NCBI RefSeq assembly: GCF_024749285.1
Contig: NZ_CP087196.1
Location: 1,612,001-1,676,000, forward strand
DNA from: Pseudomonas sp. B21-015
GTDB lineage: Bacteria; Pseudomonadota; Gammaproteobacteria; Pseudomonadales; Pseudomonadaceae
Direction: 5' to 3'
DNA length: 64,000 nucleotides
The notes under the pieces were generated by a model that was not told where the DNA came from, did not search any database, and was given only the letters and a program-made list of their open reading frames with translations. The translations under genes and the position numbers were made by a program. Below, piece by piece: positions 45,316 through 54,431 of this stretch (within the stretch, counting starts at the first letter, position 1; each line of letters starts with the position of its first letter).

Positions 45316-47598
45316 ATGAAAAGACTACGTCTGCTATGTGCCCTGATCAGTTTTACAACTCTGCCGGTCCTGGCCGATACGGTATCGCCAAACAAAGATG
45401 CCTTTGTCACCAACCTCATCAATCAGATGACCCTCGACGAAAAAATCGGCCAACTGCGGCTGATCGCTATCGATGAAAAAATGACCCCCGAAAGGATTTA
45501 CCAGGAGATCACAGCCGGGCGAATCGGGGGGACGTATGGCTCTGTAAGCCGTTACATCAACCGCCCCATGCAGGACGCGGCTCAACAAAGCCGTTTGAAA
45601 ATACCGATGTTTTTCGGCTGGGACGTGATACACGGTCATCGAACCATTTTTCCCATCGGCCTGGCCCTGGCCTCCAGCTGGGATATGGACGCCATCGAGT
45701 TGAGCGGTCGAACGGCGGCGAAAGAAGCCAGCGCTGACGGTATCGATCTGACCTTTGCACCGATGATAGATGTCGCCCGTGATCCTCGCTGGGGACGTAC
45801 ATCCGAAGGCTTCGGTGAAGACACCTATCTGGTTTCGCGCATTGCCAAAGTGATGGTTCAGGCCTACCAGGGCCAAAGCCTGAATGCACCCGACAGCATC
45901 ATGGCCAGCGCCAAACACTTCGCGTTGTATGGTGCTGTCGAGGGTGGACGCGACTACAACAGCGTCGACATGGGCCTGGCCAGGATGTACCAGGACTACC
46001 TGCCACCTTATCGTTCGGCGATCGAGGGTGGCGCGGGAGCGGTGATGGCGGCGCTTAACTCGATAAATGGTGTGCCGGCAGCGGCCAATGCATGGTTGAT
46101 GCAAGACCTGCTTCGCAAAGCATGGGGCTTCAAGGGGCTGGTCATCAGCGACCATAACGGGGTCACCGATCTGGTTCAGCATGGTGTTGCGAGGGATCAT
46201 CGCGAAGCGGCCAGGCTCGCCATCAGGGCCGGCATTGATATGAGCATGAACGACTCCTCCTACGGTCCGGAGCTACCCGGGCTGCTTGAGTCTGGCGCTG
46301 TTTCCCAGAACAATATCGATGACGCGGTGCGGGAAGTCCTGGGTGCCAAGTACGACATGGGGCTGTTCGAAGACCCTTATCGGCGCATCGGCATTGCCAG
46401 TGAAGACCCCGCTGATACCAACGACGAAAACCGTCTGCACAGAGCGCAGGCCCGTGAAGTGGCACGCAAGACGTTGGTGCTGCTGAAGAATGAAAACGGG
46501 CTCTTGCCGCTAAAAAAAGAGGCGGCGATTGCGCTCATCGGCCCGTTGGCAAAAAGTGCCGTCGACATCATGGGCAGTTGGTCTGCAAGCGGCGTGGCCT
46601 CGCAATCGGTGACGATCTACGACGGGCTGAAAAACGCTATGGATAAGGGCTCGCTGATCTATGCCCGAGGCGCCAATCTCACGGAGGATCCTGAGGTCGT
46701 TGATTATCTGGGAGTGTTCGAAGTCAAGAACGACGCTCGCCCGGCAGCAGAAATGATTGACGAAGCGGTCAAGGCCGCAGAGCAAGCCGATGTTGTGATT
46801 GCAGTGGTGGGCGAGCCCCGCAGCATGTCCCATGAAGCAGCCAGTCGAACCAGCCTCGATCTGCCAGGGCGCCAGAGTGAATTGATCACCGCCCTGAAAG
46901 CCACCGGCAAGCCGCTGGTCCTGGTATTGATGAACGGTCGGCCACTGTCCATCGGCAAGGAGCAGAAACAGGCCGACGCGATTCTGGAAACCTGGTACAG
47001 CGGCTCCGAGGGGGGCAATGCCGTTGCCGATGTCTTGTTCGGCGACTACAACCCGTCGGGCAAGTTACCCATCACCTTTCCACGCTCCGTGGGGCAGATC
47101 CCGAGTTACTACAGCCACTTGAACACCGGTCGCCCCTACCTGCCAGGTGCGCCTCGCAACTACACGTCTCAATATTTCGATCAATCCTATGGTCCGCTGT
47201 ATCCCTTCGGCTATGGGCTGAGTTATACCGATTTCAGCCTGACCGACATGGCCCTGTCTTCGACCACACTGAATAAGACCGAGAACCTCGTCGCCAGCAT
47301 CATGGTGAAAAATACCGGCCAGCGCGACGGCGAAACAGTGGTTCAGCTGTATATCCGCGATGTCGTCGGCTCCGTCAGCCGCCCGGTCAAAGAACTGAAG
47401 AACTTTCAAAAAATCATGCTCAAGGCCGGAGAGGAGAAAGCGGTCCATTTCAGCATTGGTGAGAACGACTTGAAGTTCTTCAACGCCCAGCTGGAATACA
47501 CCGCCGAGCCGGGCGAGTTCCGGGTGCAAATCGGTCTGGATTCCCAGGATGTGAAGGAGCAGAGTTTTGAGTTGCTGTCAGAACAAGGCAATGGCTAA
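45316..47598 (+). CDS. bglX: Periplasmic beta-glucosidase BglX (GH3)
   Basis: 760-residue glycoside hydrolase family 3 enzyme. Signal peptide MKRLRLLCALISFTTLPVLA, the TIM-barrel domain with KHFALYGAVEGGRDYNSVDMG and GLVISDHNGVTDL (nucleophile Asp near residue 279), the second alpha/beta domain (LIGPLAKSAVDIMGSWSA), and a C-terminal fibronectin III-like domain (VKNTGQRDGETVVQLYIRD). It cleaves beta-glucosides in the periplasm, releasing glucose that can feed the pathway at 3.7 kb. GAAGGGAATC precedes the start. Confidence 0.95.
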   Translation: MKRLRLLCALISFTTLPVLADTVSPNKDAFVTNLINQMTLDEKIGQLRLIAIDEKMTPERIYQEITAGRIGGTYGSVSRYINRPMQDAAQQSRLKIPMFFGWDVIHGHRTIFPIGLALASSWDMDAIELSGRTAAKEASADGIDLTFAPMIDVARDPRWGRTSEGFGEDTYLVSRIAKVMVQAYQGQSLNAPDSIMASAKHFALYGAVEGGRDYNSVDMGLARMYQDYLPPYRSAIEGGAGAVMAALNSINGVPAAANAWLMQDLLRKAWGFKGLVISDHNGVTDLVQHGVARDHREAARLAIRAGIDMSMNDSSYGPELPGLLESGAVSQNNIDDAVREVLGAKYDMGLFEDPYRRIGIASEDPADTNDENRLHRAQAREVARKTLVLLKNENGLLPLKKEAAIALIGPLAKSAVDIMGSWSASGVASQSVTIYDGLKNAMDKGSLIYARGANLTEDPEVVDYLGVFEVKNDARPAAEMIDEAVKAAEQADVVIAVVGEPRSMSHEAASRTSLDLPGRQSELITALKATGKPLVLVLMNGRPLSIGKEQKQADAILETWYSGSEGGNAVADVLFGDYNPSGKLPITFPRSVGQIPSYYSHLNTGRPYLPGAPRNYTSQYFDQSYGPLYPFGYGLSYTDFSLTDMALSSTTLNKTENLVASIMVKNTGQRDGETVVQLYIRDVVGSVSRPVKELKNFQKIMLKAGEEKAVHFSIGENDLKFFNAQLEYTAEPGEFRVQIGLDSQDVKEQSFELLSEQGNG

Positions 47599-47636
47599 GG
47601 CCGCTCAGTCAAGACAATGAAGTGCCAAGCGCAGAA

Positions 47637-47653
47637 CCTGTGGCGAGGGGGCA
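47637..47653. repeat. REP half-element
   Basis: CCTGTGGCGAGGGGGCA resembles one arm of the REP family at 8926, unpaired here, right after bglX. Confidence 0.5.
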
Positions 47654-47684
47654 GCCCAAATGCCTATCAGCTAAGGTGCACAAC

Positions 47685-47776
47685 TTGTGGGAGCGAGCCT
47701 GCTCGCGATGACGGCGGTACATTCAGCATCCATGTTGGCTGACCCGCCGCTATCGCGAGCAGGCTCGCTCCCACAT
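47685..47776. repeat. Paired REP element
   Basis: TTGTGGGAGCGAGCCTGCTC and GAGCAGGCTCGCTCCCACAT are inverted about 40 bases apart, between bglX and the AraC remnant. Confidence 0.85.
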
Positions 47777-47785
47777 GGATTGCGT

Positions 47786-48240
47786 TTAACTGACTGGCAT
47801 CAGCAGCCGCGACCTCTCTATTTCGCCCCCCTCCAACCAAACGGACGGTGCCTGCCCCAGCACACGACGAAACATCGTCGAGAACGCCACCGGGCTGTCG
47901 TAGCCAAAATCAAAAGCAATCCGCGTCACCGGCGTACCCACCGCCAGCCGCGCCAACGCCAGCACCACACAAGCCCGCTGCCGCCATTGGCTGAAACTCA
48001 GGCCGGTCTGTTGACGGAACAGACGATTGAACGTACGCAGGCTGATATGCAACTGATCGGCCCATTGTTGCGGCGATTGATGAGTGTTCGGTTGCTGGAG
48101 AAACGCCTGACACAACCCGAGCAGTCGCGAATCCATGGGCAACGGAATGTGCAACGGCAAGTGAGCGCTGCGGGCCAGTTCATGCAGCAGCAAGTCGATC
48201 AACGCACCGTCGCGCCCGGCCTCGTCGTATTCCTGCGCTT
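47786..48240 (-). pseudogene. AraC family regulator, 5' half missing
   Basis: Only the C-terminal part of a cupin-AraC regulator is left: the linker EYDEAGRDGALIDLLLHELA, then both helix-turn-helix motifs (WADQLHISLRTFNRLFRQQTGLSF and VTRIAFDFGYDSPVAFSTMFRRVLG). The N-terminal effector domain of about 110 residues is absent. Upstream in frame a TAG lies 17 codons before the linker, and there is no ATG or GTG. The sequence past 48240 codes for an unrelated protein on the other strand. A TTG at 48202 could start a DNA-binding fragment. Confidence 0.75.
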
Positions 48241-48360
48241 GGGTCGCTGGTGGGGATTCGGCTGGCTACGCCGTGGATCGGGCGGATACCGGATCGGGTG
48301 CATGCGTGGGTTTATAGTGGTTTGCTGGTGGTGGTGATGCTGAGTATGTGCGCCAAGTAA
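48241..48360 (+). pseudogene. 3' remnant of membrane transporter (TauE/SafE-like)
   Basis: In frame from 48241 the + strand reads GSLVGIRLATPWIGRIPDRV, HAWVYSGLLVVVMLSMCAK, stop. This looks like the last membrane helix of a TauE/SafE-type sulfite exporter, a family often divergent from AraC genes. It lacks a start and everything upstream. The family assignment is tentative, but that it is a coding remnant seems likely. Confidence 0.55.
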
Positions 48361-48431
48361 GGTTGGAATCTGTGGGCTTATTCGCAAGAATAGGCCTTTG
48401 CATTATTTAACATTTCACGTAGGAGAACGTC

Positions 48432-48794
48432 ATGCCGATCCTCGAAAGCGACTGGAAGAAATTCAAGGAATTGCGCGAGATTGCGCTCGATCGTTTCTGC
48501 CTGGGTGTGCTCGCCGATGCCGAAACCATCGCCCAGCACAGTGCGCTGTCGCCTCACGCCCGGTACAGAATGCTCTACCGTCTCACCCGTGATCGGGACA
48601 AAGATATCGTTCATACCTTCGACCTCTGTAGCCGTTCCAGTGCGCTCATGGCTTTGAGAATGATGGTCATGCATGATCTGTTGACCGACGCGGAATTATC
48701 TATCCTCAGCGAAGAAACGCGTGAAAAAATTTCCGGTGTTATTCGTCAGCCTTACGAGCTTGAGTGGGTTGAAGAGATCGTGCGACCAGACTGA
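48432..48794 (+). CDS. Hypothetical protein
   Basis: 120-residue, all-helical soluble protein that I do not recognise. It begins MPILESDWKKFKELREIALD, contains a Leu/Met-rich helix (SSALMALRMMVMHDLLTDAE), and ends acidic. A strong AGGAG precedes the ATG. It lies 32 bases before the next gene, so the two probably form an operon. No nuclease, toxin or DNA-binding motif is visible. Confidence 0.75.
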   Translation: MPILESDWKKFKELREIALDRFCLGVLADAETIAQHSALSPHARYRMLYRLTRDRDKDIVHTFDLCSRSSALMALRMMVMHDLLTDAELSILSEETREKISGVIRQPYELEWVEEIVRPD

Positions 48795-48826
48795 GCGACA
48801 TAACCCTATTAATCAAAGGATCAGGG

Positions 48827-49516
48827 ATGTTGATCTTCAACTGCACCGAAGCGGCCAGCACCTTCTTCAGCCGCGTCCACAAGGGCAAGAAAATGACTCC
48901 CGTGGAGAAACCGCCATCGTTCGTTATCGAGGACGATGAGCAGGGTGACTCAGCCGAACAGTGGCTGGTCCACGCCATCACCGTTCAACGCAAGCACGTG
49001 TTGTTCGTCATCCATGTGGAAACCCGTTATTGCATGATTTTCGCGGACGCGAAAAAGGCTGACGTGGAAGGTTTTGTTCAACGGTTTGCCGAGCGATGGA
49101 TCAATGGCCTGATACGCCATGCGGGGCAGAACGATATCCTGCAGTGGGTTAACGATGAGCCGATGATGGAGCGTTTCCAGGAAAACTGCGGCCAGTACAC
49201 GTTTTACAAACGCGGTCATCGCGGTGCGCAAAAACACATCAACGAGATCGCCTGGATTTTTGAGGATTGCGCCGCGGAATGGGGATCTCTGCCTTCGGAC
49301 GAATACTCGGCTGGCCGTTTCGATGGTGATATGAACTACACCCTGAGAGGCGGTAAAGGGCACAAGGACTATTACTTTCCGGATGAGGAAATGATGGTCC
49401 ATTGGTTACGCCAGTACTGCGGCCTCGACGAGTCAGGCATACAGGCTGCGCGTGATCGGCGCAAAGAAGTGAGACGGGAAACTCGAGAACTGATGCATCA
49501 GTTTGATCAGGGTTGA
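48827..49516 (+). CDS. Hypothetical protein (DUF6933-like)
   Basis: 229-residue soluble protein. The first part, MLIFNCTEAASTFFSRVHKG with WLVHAITVQRKHVLFVIHVETRYCMIF, resembles DUF6933 proteins; the rest (residues about 100-229) has conserved-looking RFDGDMNYTLRGGKGHKDYYFPDEEMM but no known motif. It follows the 48432 gene and likely shares its transcript. Function unknown. Confidence 0.72.
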   Translation: MLIFNCTEAASTFFSRVHKGKKMTPVEKPPSFVIEDDEQGDSAEQWLVHAITVQRKHVLFVIHVETRYCMIFADAKKADVEGFVQRFAERWINGLIRHAGQNDILQWVNDEPMMERFQENCGQYTFYKRGHRGAQKHINEIAWIFEDCAAEWGSLPSDEYSAGRFDGDMNYTLRGGKGHKDYYFPDEEMMVHWLRQYCGLDESGIQAARDRRKEVRRETRELMHQFDQG

Positions 49517-49605
49517 TTAGACCATATCGATTCTTGGACGCTGCTTCGCCATAATCCGTGCCACGATTTCACGAGTAGACGCTCGCTTCTTTCAAGGATG
49601 TTTTG

Positions 49606-50790
49606 ATGTTCAAAGGATTGTTACGCCTGGCGCCAGTCGCCACGCTGTTACTCATGCTGTGTTCCACTGCTCATGCCGAGGACGGGAGACGAGTGTTCAC
49701 CGGCACCCTGGGCAAGATGCCGATCGTGCTGGAACTCAACACCAACCAGCCGGACGAAGTCACCGGCCGCTACTTCTATGAGAAATACCATCGCGACCTG
49801 GAACTGAGCGGCTCGCTGCAAGAAAAGACCCTGACGTTAACCGAAGGCAACAACCGCTACAGCGAAGACAAACCCCAGCCAACCCTGAAGTTGCAAGAAA
49901 CGGCCAACGGCTGGCAAGGCGAATGGAAAGGCCCCAAGGGCAAAGTTCTGCAAATGCAATTGACCGAGGCCAAGATCCCGGCACCGGCTGCAGACGTCTT
50001 GCCCTTCATCGCCGCGCTGCCGAAAAGCGACCCTTACGAATATCTGCGCTTGCAAGGCTTGAAACTCAAACCGGGCAAGAAAGAGTCCTTCATGGGCTAC
50101 GACCTGCAATGGTGGACGGAGCCCGCGTCCGGTCTCTCCATGTTCAGCATCGAGTCCGGCTACCCGAAAGCTGACCAGCAGCGGATCAATCAGCAATTGT
50201 TGGAGCGGCTCTGGAGCGAAGTCATCAACTACCACGGCTGCTTGCTGGGAGGTAGGGAATTTGCCGAGTTCGACCAAGGTGTCGCCCCCCAATTCCTATC
50301 GCCCGATGTGGTCAGCCTGAACATCTCCACCGGCTACAGCTGCGGCGGCGCTCACCCGGATTTTGGCAATTCGCCGATTAACCTCGACGTTCACACCGGT
50401 CATAGCCTGTCGCTGGAAGACGTGCTGTGGATTGGCCAAGGCAAGCCGCTGCTGCATGCCGACCGCTACGGCGCTGGCGATACATCCTTGACCGAGGAAG
50501 AGAGCAACGCACGATTCACCTATCAGCGCGAAGTGTTCGTACCATGGCTGATCAAGCAATTCAGCGCGCTGTACCCCGATGAAATGCAGAAGCCGGCGGA
50601 CGAGGAAGGCTGCGACTACACCGACGAAAGCGTTTGGGGTTATTCCAACTGGCACTTCACCGCAAAAGGCCTGTACCTGGGACCGTACTTCGCCCGCATA
50701 CAACGCAATTGCGATGATCCGGGCTGGTCAGTGCTGCCGTACGCCGTGGTCAAGCAACATCCCGGCGGCGTGGCTGTGCAACTTCCCTGA
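49606..50790 (+). CDS. Secreted tandem-paralogue protein, copy 1
   Basis: 394-residue exported protein. Signal peptide MFKGLLRLAPVATLLLMLCS ends near AHA. The N-terminal domain (VFTGTLGKMPIVLELNTNQPDEVTGRYFYEKYHRDLELSG) resembles beta-rich domains of unknown function; the C-terminal half (VVSLNISTGYSCGGAHPDFG, LDVHTGHSLSLEDVL) resembles the DUF3298/RsiV-type fold. Four or more Cys are conserved among the copies. AAGGA precedes the ATG at 49606. First of three tandem copies, and the most divergent. Confidence 0.83.
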   Translation: MFKGLLRLAPVATLLLMLCSTAHAEDGRRVFTGTLGKMPIVLELNTNQPDEVTGRYFYEKYHRDLELSGSLQEKTLTLTEGNNRYSEDKPQPTLKLQETANGWQGEWKGPKGKVLQMQLTEAKIPAPAADVLPFIAALPKSDPYEYLRLQGLKLKPGKKESFMGYDLQWWTEPASGLSMFSIESGYPKADQQRINQQLLERLWSEVINYHGCLLGGREFAEFDQGVAPQFLSPDVVSLNISTGYSCGGAHPDFGNSPINLDVHTGHSLSLEDVLWIGQGKPLLHADRYGAGDTSLTEEESNARFTYQREVFVPWLIKQFSALYPDEMQKPADEEGCDYTDESVWGYSNWHFTAKGLYLGPYFARIQRNCDDPGWSVLPYAVVKQHPGGVAVQLP

Positions 50791-50889
50791 GGTTGGGTTA
50801 CATAAGTATTGCGGACTTGGTGCGTATGGCTTCAAGCAGCACCTGGTCATCCCCCACGAGCATGTGCTCGTTTATACAAGGATGATGTT

Positions 50890-52050
50890 ATGTTCAAAGG
50901 ACTGTTTCGTCTGACCGGCATTGTCGCGCTGGCGTGCACAACTTTTTCTACCGCGCTGTGGGCTGAAAACGGTACTCAGGTCTACACCGGAACCGTGGGC
51001 AAATCGCCGATTGTGCTGGAGGTGAACGCCAACGGCGGTGAGGGGCGGTACTTTTATCAGAAGTACCGCAAGGACTTGGTGCTCACCGGCAAAAAAGAAG
51101 GCGAAATCCTGGTCCTTGACGAAGGAAACCAGCGGTATGGTGAGGATACAGCCCTCCCGCAAATTCGCTTGCAACCCAAGCCCAACGGCTGGTCCGGCGA
51201 ATGGACCAGCCCTCAGGGCAAAGTCCTCAAGGTCGAGTTGCAGCAAGCCACTCTCCCGCCAGTGTCCGCCGACACCTTGCCTTATCTCGCAGCACTCCAT
51301 GAAAACTCGCCTTACGAATATTTGCGGCTTCAAGGCATGAAGCTCAAACCAGGAAAGACTGAAACGTTCAACGGCTACTCACTGCAATGGTGGAGCGAGC
51401 CGCAAACAAAGACGACGCTGTTTGAAGTCGTTTCGGGCTACGCCACTGAAGAGCGTCAGCGCATCAATCAACAGTTGATGGGGCGCTTGTGGCAGGAAGT
51501 GGTGGGTTATTACGGATGTCTCGCTGGCGGTGGCGTGAACTTCTACTACCAAACGATCAAACCGGTGTTGATGACGCCTTCGGTCATCAGCGTGAACATT
51601 GGTACTGAGTACAACTGTGGCGGCGCTTACCCGGATCAGAACGATGTACCGCTTAACCTCGATGCCAAGACCGGCAAGCCCTTGGTGCTTGAGGATATTC
51701 TTTGGATAGGGGAGGGCAAACCCCTGCATTACGAAGAACTCTATGGAGAAAGCGACCAATCACCTGACACGTTCACCGCGTTTTCTGCGTACCGTTCCAA
51801 CGAGCTCGCGCCATGGCTGGTGGCGCAGCTCAGTAAGCTTTATCCAGATCAAATGACCAGTGATGAGGATTGTGCCTACAGTGACGAAGACCGGTGGCGT
51901 TACCTGTCTTGGTACTTCACTGAAAACGGTATCAAGCTAGAGCCATCATTTGCTCATGTAGACGCTTCATGTGGGCATGTTGAATGGAGCGTCCTGCCTT
52001 ACAACCTCATCAAACAACACCCCGGTGGTGTAGCGGTGCAACTGCCTTGA
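50890..52050 (+). CDS. Secreted tandem-paralogue protein, copy 2
   Basis: 386-residue exported protein closely related to its neighbours. Signal peptide MFKGLFRLTGIVALACTTFS, then VYTGTVGKSPIVLEVNANGGEGRYFYQKYRKDLVL, and a C-terminal region with VISVNIGTEYNCGGAYPDQN and the end LIKQHPGGVAVQLP identical to copy 1. The ribosome-site block ACAAGGATGAT is also shared with copy 3, so the duplicated unit includes upstream sequence. Likely periplasmic; role unknown. Confidence 0.83.
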   Translation: MFKGLFRLTGIVALACTTFSTALWAENGTQVYTGTVGKSPIVLEVNANGGEGRYFYQKYRKDLVLTGKKEGEILVLDEGNQRYGEDTALPQIRLQPKPNGWSGEWTSPQGKVLKVELQQATLPPVSADTLPYLAALHENSPYEYLRLQGMKLKPGKTETFNGYSLQWWSEPQTKTTLFEVVSGYATEERQRINQQLMGRLWQEVVGYYGCLAGGGVNFYYQTIKPVLMTPSVISVNIGTEYNCGGAYPDQNDVPLNLDAKTGKPLVLEDILWIGEGKPLHYEELYGESDQSPDTFTAFSAYRSNELAPWLVAQLSKLYPDQMTSDEDCAYSDEDRWRYLSWYFTENGIKLEPSFAHVDASCGHVEWSVLPYNLIKQHPGGVAVQLP

Positions 52051-52128
52051 GGCTGGGTTACGTATGGCTTTCAAGCCGCACCTGGCTATCTCCCGCGAGC
52101 ACGCGTTCATTTATACAAGGATGATTTG

Positions 52129-53310
52129 ATGTTCAAGGGGCTGTGGCGTTTGATCGGCATTGTTGTGCTGGTGTGCTCAACCTTTTCTACTGCGCTGGGG
52201 GCCGACGGTGGCAAGCAGGTTTACATCGGAACGTTAGGCCAATCGCCGATAGTGTTGGAGATGAACACCCATAACCCTGATGGCGTGAGTGGGCGTTACT
52301 TCTACCAAAAATACCGCAAGGACTTAATGCTCAGTGGCAGTAAGGACGGCGAGACGCTGGTAGTCGATGAGGGTAACGATAGCGATCATGAGGACACGCC
52401 GCGCCCGAAAATTCGTCTTCGGCCCACGCCCAATGGCTTGTCTGGGGAATGGACCAGCCCCCAAGGCAAAGCCCTGAAGATAGAATTACTGCAAGCAAAA
52501 CTACCACCGGTTCCTGCTGGTACTTTGCCTTATCTCGCTATGCTTCATGACGTGACGCCTTATGAGTACTTGCGCCTGCAAGGTATGAAACTCAAACAAG
52601 GCAAGACCGAAACCTTCATGGGCTACACACTGCAATGGTGGAGCGAGCCGCAATCCAGGATGTCGATGTTTGAAGTGGTCTCGGGTTACACCGCCGAAGA
52701 GCAGCAACGCATCAATCAGCAGTTGATGGGGCGTTTGTGGCAGCAAGTCGTCATCTTCCATGATTGCCTCACCCAGGTCGGCATGAACACCTATAGCCAA
52801 ACGGCCGATCCGTTGTGGATGTCACCCTCGGTGATCAGCGTGAACATCAGGGCCGAGTCCAACTGTGGCGGGTCTTATTCCGATGAGGACGACATGCCAT
52901 TCAATCTCGAAGCCAAGACCGGCAAGACCCTGGCGCTGGAAGATGTGCTTTGGATAGGACGGGGCGAGCCGAAGCATTACGAACTAAGCGAGCTCGACGA
53001 CAAGGCGTCCTATGATGCTTATCTCGCCTATTCCGAATACCGCACCAAAGAATTGGCACCGTGGCTGGTGGGTCAATTGCGTACGCTCTATCCCGAGCAA
53101 GTCACCAGCTCGACTGATCGAAATGATGATTGCGTCTACGGTGAAGAGCAGTCGTGGATCTTCCCTTCCTGGTATTTCACCGACAAAGGCATCAAGTTGC
53201 TGCCTGCATTTGCCCACAACCAAGCCATGTGCCGAAACGTGGAATGGAGCATCCTGCCGTACAACCTGATCAAACAACACGCTGGGCATGTGGCATTGAA
53301 GTTGCCCTGA
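52129..53310 (+). CDS. Secreted tandem-paralogue protein, copy 3
   Basis: 393-residue exported protein. Signal peptide MFKGLWRLIGIVVLVCSTFS, then VYIGTLGQSPIVLEMNTHNPDGVSGRYFYQKYRKDLML and, near the end, VISVNIRAESNCGGSYSDED. Closer to copy 2 than to copy 1, which suggests two rounds of duplication. Intact. Its 3' end runs into a fragment of a neighbouring gene (53318). Confidence 0.83.
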   Translation: MFKGLWRLIGIVVLVCSTFSTALGADGGKQVYIGTLGQSPIVLEMNTHNPDGVSGRYFYQKYRKDLMLSGSKDGETLVVDEGNDSDHEDTPRPKIRLRPTPNGLSGEWTSPQGKALKIELLQAKLPPVPAGTLPYLAMLHDVTPYEYLRLQGMKLKQGKTETFMGYTLQWWSEPQSRMSMFEVVSGYTAEEQQRINQQLMGRLWQQVVIFHDCLTQVGMNTYSQTADPLWMSPSVISVNIRAESNCGGSYSDEDDMPFNLEAKTGKTLALEDVLWIGRGEPKHYELSELDDKASYDAYLAYSEYRTKELAPWLVGQLRTLYPEQVTSSTDRNDDCVYGEEQSWIFPSWYFTDKGIKLLPAFAHNQAMCRNVEWSILPYNLIKQHAGHVALKLP

Positions 53311-53317
53311 CGCTGAA

Positions 53318-53435
53318 TTACTTATCCGCCAACCCCGGCGCTTCCCGAATAATGAAGTGATCCAGGTTCTCGATATTGGCACTGAACACCCCGAACGTCT
53401 GTTCGGGGTTTTTCATGCTCGGCACCTGCTTCAAC
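53318..53435 (-). pseudogene. 3'-end duplicate of the 55.5-kb zinc-finger-like gene
   Basis: The - strand codes for KQVPSMKNPEQTFGVFSANI, ENLDHFIIREAPGLADK, stop, nearly identical to the last 37 residues of the gene at 55543-56532, with roughly seven or eight base differences in 115. The similarity ends abruptly at about 53435. Both copies face the same way, making a direct repeat 2.2 kb apart that brackets the diguanylate cyclase and response regulator genes. Confidence 0.88.
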
Positions 53436-53474
53436 GCTCTTGTCCGCCGCCACCGTTGGGTTGGGCTGCTTTAT

Positions 53475-54428
53475 TTACTCATACACCGTCACCCGATTGC
53501 GCCCGACCTTCTTCGACGCATACAGCGCGTGGTCCGCCCAGGTGATCAGGTCGGTGTAGTTGGTCGAGGGCTGACTCAGATCGGCCACCCCCAGGCTGAT
53601 GGTGAAACGGATGCTCTGGCCGTTGTGCAGCACTTCCAGTTCTTCGATTGCCTTACGCAGACGCTCGGCGAAATCCCGTGCACCGCTCTTGTCGGTGTCT
53701 GAAAGCACCACGGCGAACTCTTCACCGCCATAACGCCCGGCCACATCGGTGTCGCGCACATGCTCACGGACCAGCCTGGCGACTTGCTCGATGACCTTGT
53801 CGCCCGCCTGGTGACCATAGGTGTCGTTGACCCGCTTGAAGTGGTCGATATCGAACATCACCAGGCTGGTGGCATTGCCATAGCGCTGGTGCCGGGCATA
53901 GGCGACTTTCAGGTTTTCTTCCCAATGACCACGGTTGTACAGCCCCGTCAGCCGATCAGTACTGGAGAGTTGTTGCAGTTGCGCATTGGCGGCCTGGAGC
54001 TGATGCCGGTTGGCGGCGACGTCGGTGACGTCATAGATCACCAGGCAGATATGGTTGATTTTGCTGTCGGTGGAGCGCAGCGGGAACAACGTGGTGTTCT
54101 GGTACATGAACGCTTCCTGGCCGGTGATCGGCTGGTAGTTCTTGAACCGCACCAAATACGGGCGCTGCTCCCAGACAGTGAACGCTGGCGTGCCCAGGGT
54201 CACGACGCTTTCCACCTTGCGGCGGAACCATTGGCGGTCGATTTCGGGAAACAGATTGAAGAAATACTGATTGTGAGCATCCTTGGGCTGTACCCCGGAG
54301 CGGTTCTCCATGAAGGCGTTCCAGACCTGCACGCAGTAGTCGCGGTCGAGCACCACCACACCGACGTCGATGCTCTGGACGATCGCCAGCAACCAGTGAA
54401 ACTCGTTCAGATCGATAGGATCGTTCAT
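53475..54428 (-). CDS. PAS-GGDEF diguanylate cyclase
   Basis: 317-residue cytoplasmic protein making cyclic di-GMP. A PAS domain (about 10-135, SIDVGVVVLDRDYCVQVWNAFMENRSG) is followed by a GGDEF domain: STDRLTGLYNRGHWEE, MFDIDHFKRVNDTYGHQAGD, and an intact active site GGEEF (residues 234-238) with a product-inhibition site RDTD five residues before. Its ATG lies 3 bases after the response regulator stop, so the two are coupled. Output likely depends on that regulator. Confidence 0.93.
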   Translation of the reverse strand: MNDPIDLNEFHWLLAIVQSIDVGVVVLDRDYCVQVWNAFMENRSGVQPKDAHNQYFFNLFPEIDRQWFRRKVESVVTLGTPAFTVWEQRPYLVRFKNYQPITGQEAFMYQNTTLFPLRSTDSKINHICLVIYDVTDVAANRHQLQAANAQLQQLSSTDRLTGLYNRGHWEENLKVAYARHQRYGNATSLVMFDIDHFKRVNDTYGHQAGDKVIEQVARLVREHVRDTDVAGRYGGEEFAVVLSDTDKSGARDFAERLRKAIEELEVLHNGQSIRFTISLGVADLSQPSTNYTDLITWADHALYASKKVGRNRVTVYE

Positions 54429-54431
54429 GGC

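Noticed and set aside
6619..47776. CRISPR-like regular repeats
   Set aside because: The repeats are palindromic REP doublets scattered singly between genes, not direct repeats with unique spacers, and no cas genes are present.
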